Shown here: piece after piece, positions 61,399 to 64,000 of the stretch
How the letters are laid out: every line of letters starts with the position of its first letter
How positions within the stretch are numbered: the first letter of the stretch is position 1
NCBI GenBank assembly: GCA_024742735.1
Contig: JANSXV010000001.1
Span: 744,001 to 808,000, forward strand
Length of the DNA stretch: 64,000 nucleotides
Source of the DNA: Alphaproteobacteria bacterium
GTDB taxonomy: Bacteria > Pseudomonadota > Alphaproteobacteria > Caulobacterales > Maricaulaceae
Reading direction: 5' to 3'
The notes under the pieces: generated by a model
What the model was told of the DNA's origin: nothing
Databases searched by the model: none
The model's input: only the letters and a program-made list of their open reading frames with translations
Translations under genes and position numbers: made by a program

Positions 61399-62330
61399 CA
61401 GTCGTACTTCACCTTCGGATTGAGCGCGGCATACAGCAGATCTGCGATCAGATTGAGCAGAATGATGAGGCTGGCGTAAAGGATCACCACGCCCATCACG
61501 ACCGTGTAGTCCCTCTGGAGCGCTGCGTTGACGAATTGCCGGCCGATCCCGGGCAGCGAGAAGACCTGCTCGATGACGATAGAGCCGGTCAGCAGCGCGG
61601 CCGACGCCGGGCCGAGATAGCTGACCAGCGGCAGGATCGCGCTCCGAAGCGCGTGTTTCACGATGACCGCCGGCGCTGACAAGCCCTTTGCGCGCGCGGT
61701 GCGGATATAGTTCGACCGGATCACCTCGATCATGGACGCCCGCATGAGACGAGAGATGATCGCGATCTGCGGCAAGGCCAGCGTGATGACCGGCAGGATC
61801 AGGCGGTCCGGCGTCATGCCTAGCCGGGGATCAAGCCCCCCTGAGGGCAACCAGCCAAGATAGATTCCAATGGTCAGCGCCAGAATCGGCCCGACCACGA
61901 AAGGAGGGATCACGATGCCGACCGTGGCGAAGGCGACCACGGCATAGTCGGAGGGATTATTCTGGCGCAGGGCCGCCACCGAGCCGAACACCGTCCCCAC
62001 CAGCACGGCCAGCGTCATGGATAAAAGGCCGATCGTGGCCGAGACCGGGAAGCCCTGACCGATAATGTCGGCCACATCCATGTCGCGGAATTTCAGCGAT
62101 GGCCCCAGATCGCCGCGCGCCAGCCCTGCCAGATAGTCCAGATACTGTTTCCAGATCGGCTGATCCATGCCGTAGGCGGCCAGAATATTCTGGCGGATCT
62201 CCTCCGGCATGGGGCGCTCCAGGTCGAACGGACCGCCCGGCGCAATGCGCATCATGAAAAACGCCACCGTGATGATCACGAGGATCGTCGGGATGGCGAC
62301 AAGGATGCGGCGAAGGACGTAACCGAGCAT
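61398..62330 (-). CDS. oppB: oligopeptide ABC transporter permease
   Basis: MLGYVLRRILVAIPTILVIITVAFFMMRIAPGGPF; YIRTARAKGLSAPAVIVKHALRSAILPLVSYLG. Confidence 0.97.
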   Translation of the reverse strand: MLGYVLRRILVAIPTILVIITVAFFMMRIAPGGPFDLERPMPEEIRQNILAAYGMDQPIWKQYLDYLAGLARGDLGPSLKFRDMDVADIIGQGFPVSATIGLLSMTLAVLVGTVFGSVAALRQNNPSDYAVVAFATVGIVIPPFVVGPILALTIGIYLGWLPSGGLDPRLGMTPDRLILPVITLALPQIAIISRLMRASMIEVIRSNYIRTARAKGLSAPAVIVKHALRSAILPLVSYLGPASAALLTGSIVIEQVFSLPGIGRQFVNAALQRDYTVVMGVVILYASLIILLNLIADLLYAALNPKVKYD

Positions 62331-62474
62331 GGAGCAACGGACCAGCTGGAGGACAAACGGAAGGCGGGTTTGTGGGCGCTTAGCCGTTTTCGATCAAGAT
62401 TGGCCCGCAGTAGGCGCGATTAATGAAGAAGTCTCAAGTGTTTCCGCACACAGTGCGCACCGAGGGACGATGTG

Positions 62475-62651
62475 TCACCCTGGAGCGACAGGGTCGGCGC
62501 CCCGGATTTGCGCACCCGCCGGAACCGGATCCGGGGGCGTGTCGAGTGCGGCCGCAGCCGTTTTCACTGCGGCCACGGCCAGCAGCGCCAGCACAGCGAA
62601 TCGGAGCCGGCGGCTGGTCCAGAGCAGAGTGTCGATGAGGCGGTCTTTCAT
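62475..62651 (-). CDS. small hypothetical membrane/secreted protein
   Basis: MKDRLIDTLLWTSRRLRFAVLALLAVAAVKTAAAA. Confidence 0.45.
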   Translation of the reverse strand: MKDRLIDTLLWTSRRLRFAVLALLAVAAVKTAAAALDTPPDPVPAGAQIRGADPVAPG

Positions 62652-62795
62652 GTCAGGCTCGCTTCTGAAGACCCGCGTCGGGCAGCAAGAAGCATACCGC
62701 TCTGACAGGGGTTCAACGCCGATGTGAGCCGGTCGTGAATTGCGCCCGATACAGACGCTCGTATTCTGCCTGTCAGTGAGGCGGGAGCGATTCTC

Positions 62796-63737
62796 ATGGC
62801 GGCGCGGGCCTGGTGGCGCGATTTCCAGCTGGATGGCGCAGCGGTGCATGTCCGCAAAACCGGCGCGCGGGTTCCCATTGAGCCTGGCGTGGTCGGCGAA
62901 ACGTTGGCCTGGCTGCGTTTTCACCTGGCTGTCGAAGCCGAGCGCCGCGCGATCCGCAGCGACGGACCGCGCCTCTGGTTTGCGCCGGAGCGGCCCCGCC
63001 CCTGGTATCTGATCTGGCCTGCGGTGCAGCTGTCAGGCCTGCGCATCGCAGAGAGTCCTGACGAAGCTGACCTTGCCTTCGTGTTCGAGGACGTCACGCA
63101 AGGACGCATTCCCGCCGGTCATGGTCTGCCCATCATCAACGGGCGATGTGCGGACGTCTCCAAATCCCGGGTCGCCGACGTTTTCGAGCAGGTCAGCGGG
63201 CGCGCCCTGACGCTGGGCCCGGAAAGCTGGCATGGTCCCATGGTGGCGAAGTCCGAAGCCAATGGCGCCCACGACGGCCGCGTGGTTCACGGGCCGGCCG
63301 CGCCGCAATCGGGAATGGTCTACCAGCGCCTCATCGACACCGCCGCGCCCGACGGCATGGTGGAAGATCTGCGCTGCCCGACCGTGGGCGGCGAGATCGC
63401 AGCGGTCTTCCTGAAGCGCCGCCCGATCGCGGCGCGCTTCGCAAACGCCAACGCCGAAGTACGCGAGCTCGATCCCGGTGCGGTGTTCAGTGAGGAAGAG
63501 CGGTCCTTGATCCGCGAGTTCTGCGCGGCGTTCGGCCTGGACTGGGGCGGGGTTGACGTGTTGCGGGAGCGTTCGTCCGGCGCGATCTGGATCGTCGACG
63601 CCAACAAGACCGACATGGGGCCCCCGACGGCCCTGCCCCTGGATCGCAAGCTCGCCAGCGCGCGCGCGATCGGCGCCCGCCTGCGCGCCTATTGCGAGCG
63701 CCGCCTGACCACCGCGCAAGGAGCGCCGCAGCCATGA
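62796..63737 (+). CDS. ATP-grasp-like protein of unknown function
   Basis: MVAKSEANGAHDGRVV, MVYQRLIDT, IWIVDANKTDMGPP pattern; ATGA overlap with the next gene. Confidence 0.6.
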   Translation: MAARAWWRDFQLDGAAVHVRKTGARVPIEPGVVGETLAWLRFHLAVEAERRAIRSDGPRLWFAPERPRPWYLIWPAVQLSGLRIAESPDEADLAFVFEDVTQGRIPAGHGLPIINGRCADVSKSRVADVFEQVSGRALTLGPESWHGPMVAKSEANGAHDGRVVHGPAAPQSGMVYQRLIDTAAPDGMVEDLRCPTVGGEIAAVFLKRRPIAARFANANAEVRELDPGAVFSEEERSLIREFCAAFGLDWGGVDVLRERSSGAIWIVDANKTDMGPPTALPLDRKLASARAIGARLRAYCERRLTTAQGAPQP

Positions 63738-64000
63738 CCGCCATCCCCTTCGTGCGCGAATTCGACTTCGAGTATGGCCGTTGCGATCAGCTGAGCCCGC
63801 TTGTGCGCCGGCTGATCGCACCCAATCCGGGCCCCTTCACCTTTACAGGGACCGGCGTCTTTATCGTCGGCGGAGGCGAAGTGGCGGTCATCGACCCTGG
63901 CCCGCTGGACGCTGATCACGAGGCCGCGCTCGACGCTGCTCTGGAGGGCGAGACGATCAAGTTCGTGCTGGTCACCCATCACCACATGGACCACTCACCG
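63734..64000 (+). CDS. MBL-fold metallo-hydrolase (truncated at window end)
   Basis: GTGVFIVGGGEVAVIDPGP...FVLVTHHHMDHSP. Confidence 0.9.
   Translation, partial: MTAIPFVREFDFEYGRCDQLSPLVRRLIAPNPGPFTFTGTGVFIVGGGEVAVIDPGPLDADHEAALDAALEGETIKFVLVTHHHMDHSP

Overview
The window is high-GC chromosomal DNA from an alphaproteobacterium; gene content suggests a Caulobacterales/Maricaulales/Hyphomonadaceae-type organism (inference). Most of it is ordinary housekeeping: lon, yacG, RNase E/G, maf, infA, murA, methylmalonyl-CoA mutase, a beta-oxidation cluster, a podJ-like gene, msrB, a TonB/ExbB/ExbD/DUF3450 cluster, an oligopeptide ABC transporter and three tRNAs. The exceptional region is a 7.9-kb integrated element (10706-18641) inserted at tRNA-Thr(GGT). 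It is bounded by a 57-bp perfect direct repeat and carries a tyrosine integrase, an AlpA-like excisionase, integrase arm-type repeats at both ends, an Mrr-type restriction endonuclease and several unknown ORFs. One of those ORFs (162 aa) resembles the C-terminal half of T7-like podovirus capsid scaffolding proteins. The element also holds four same-orientation copies of an ~80-bp structured repeat that separate gene modules, and a ~600-bp structured, poorly coding control region. I propose it as a candidate phage-satellite-like element that may interfere with or redirect podovirus capsid assembly. All homology calls come from reading the sequence; no searches were run.
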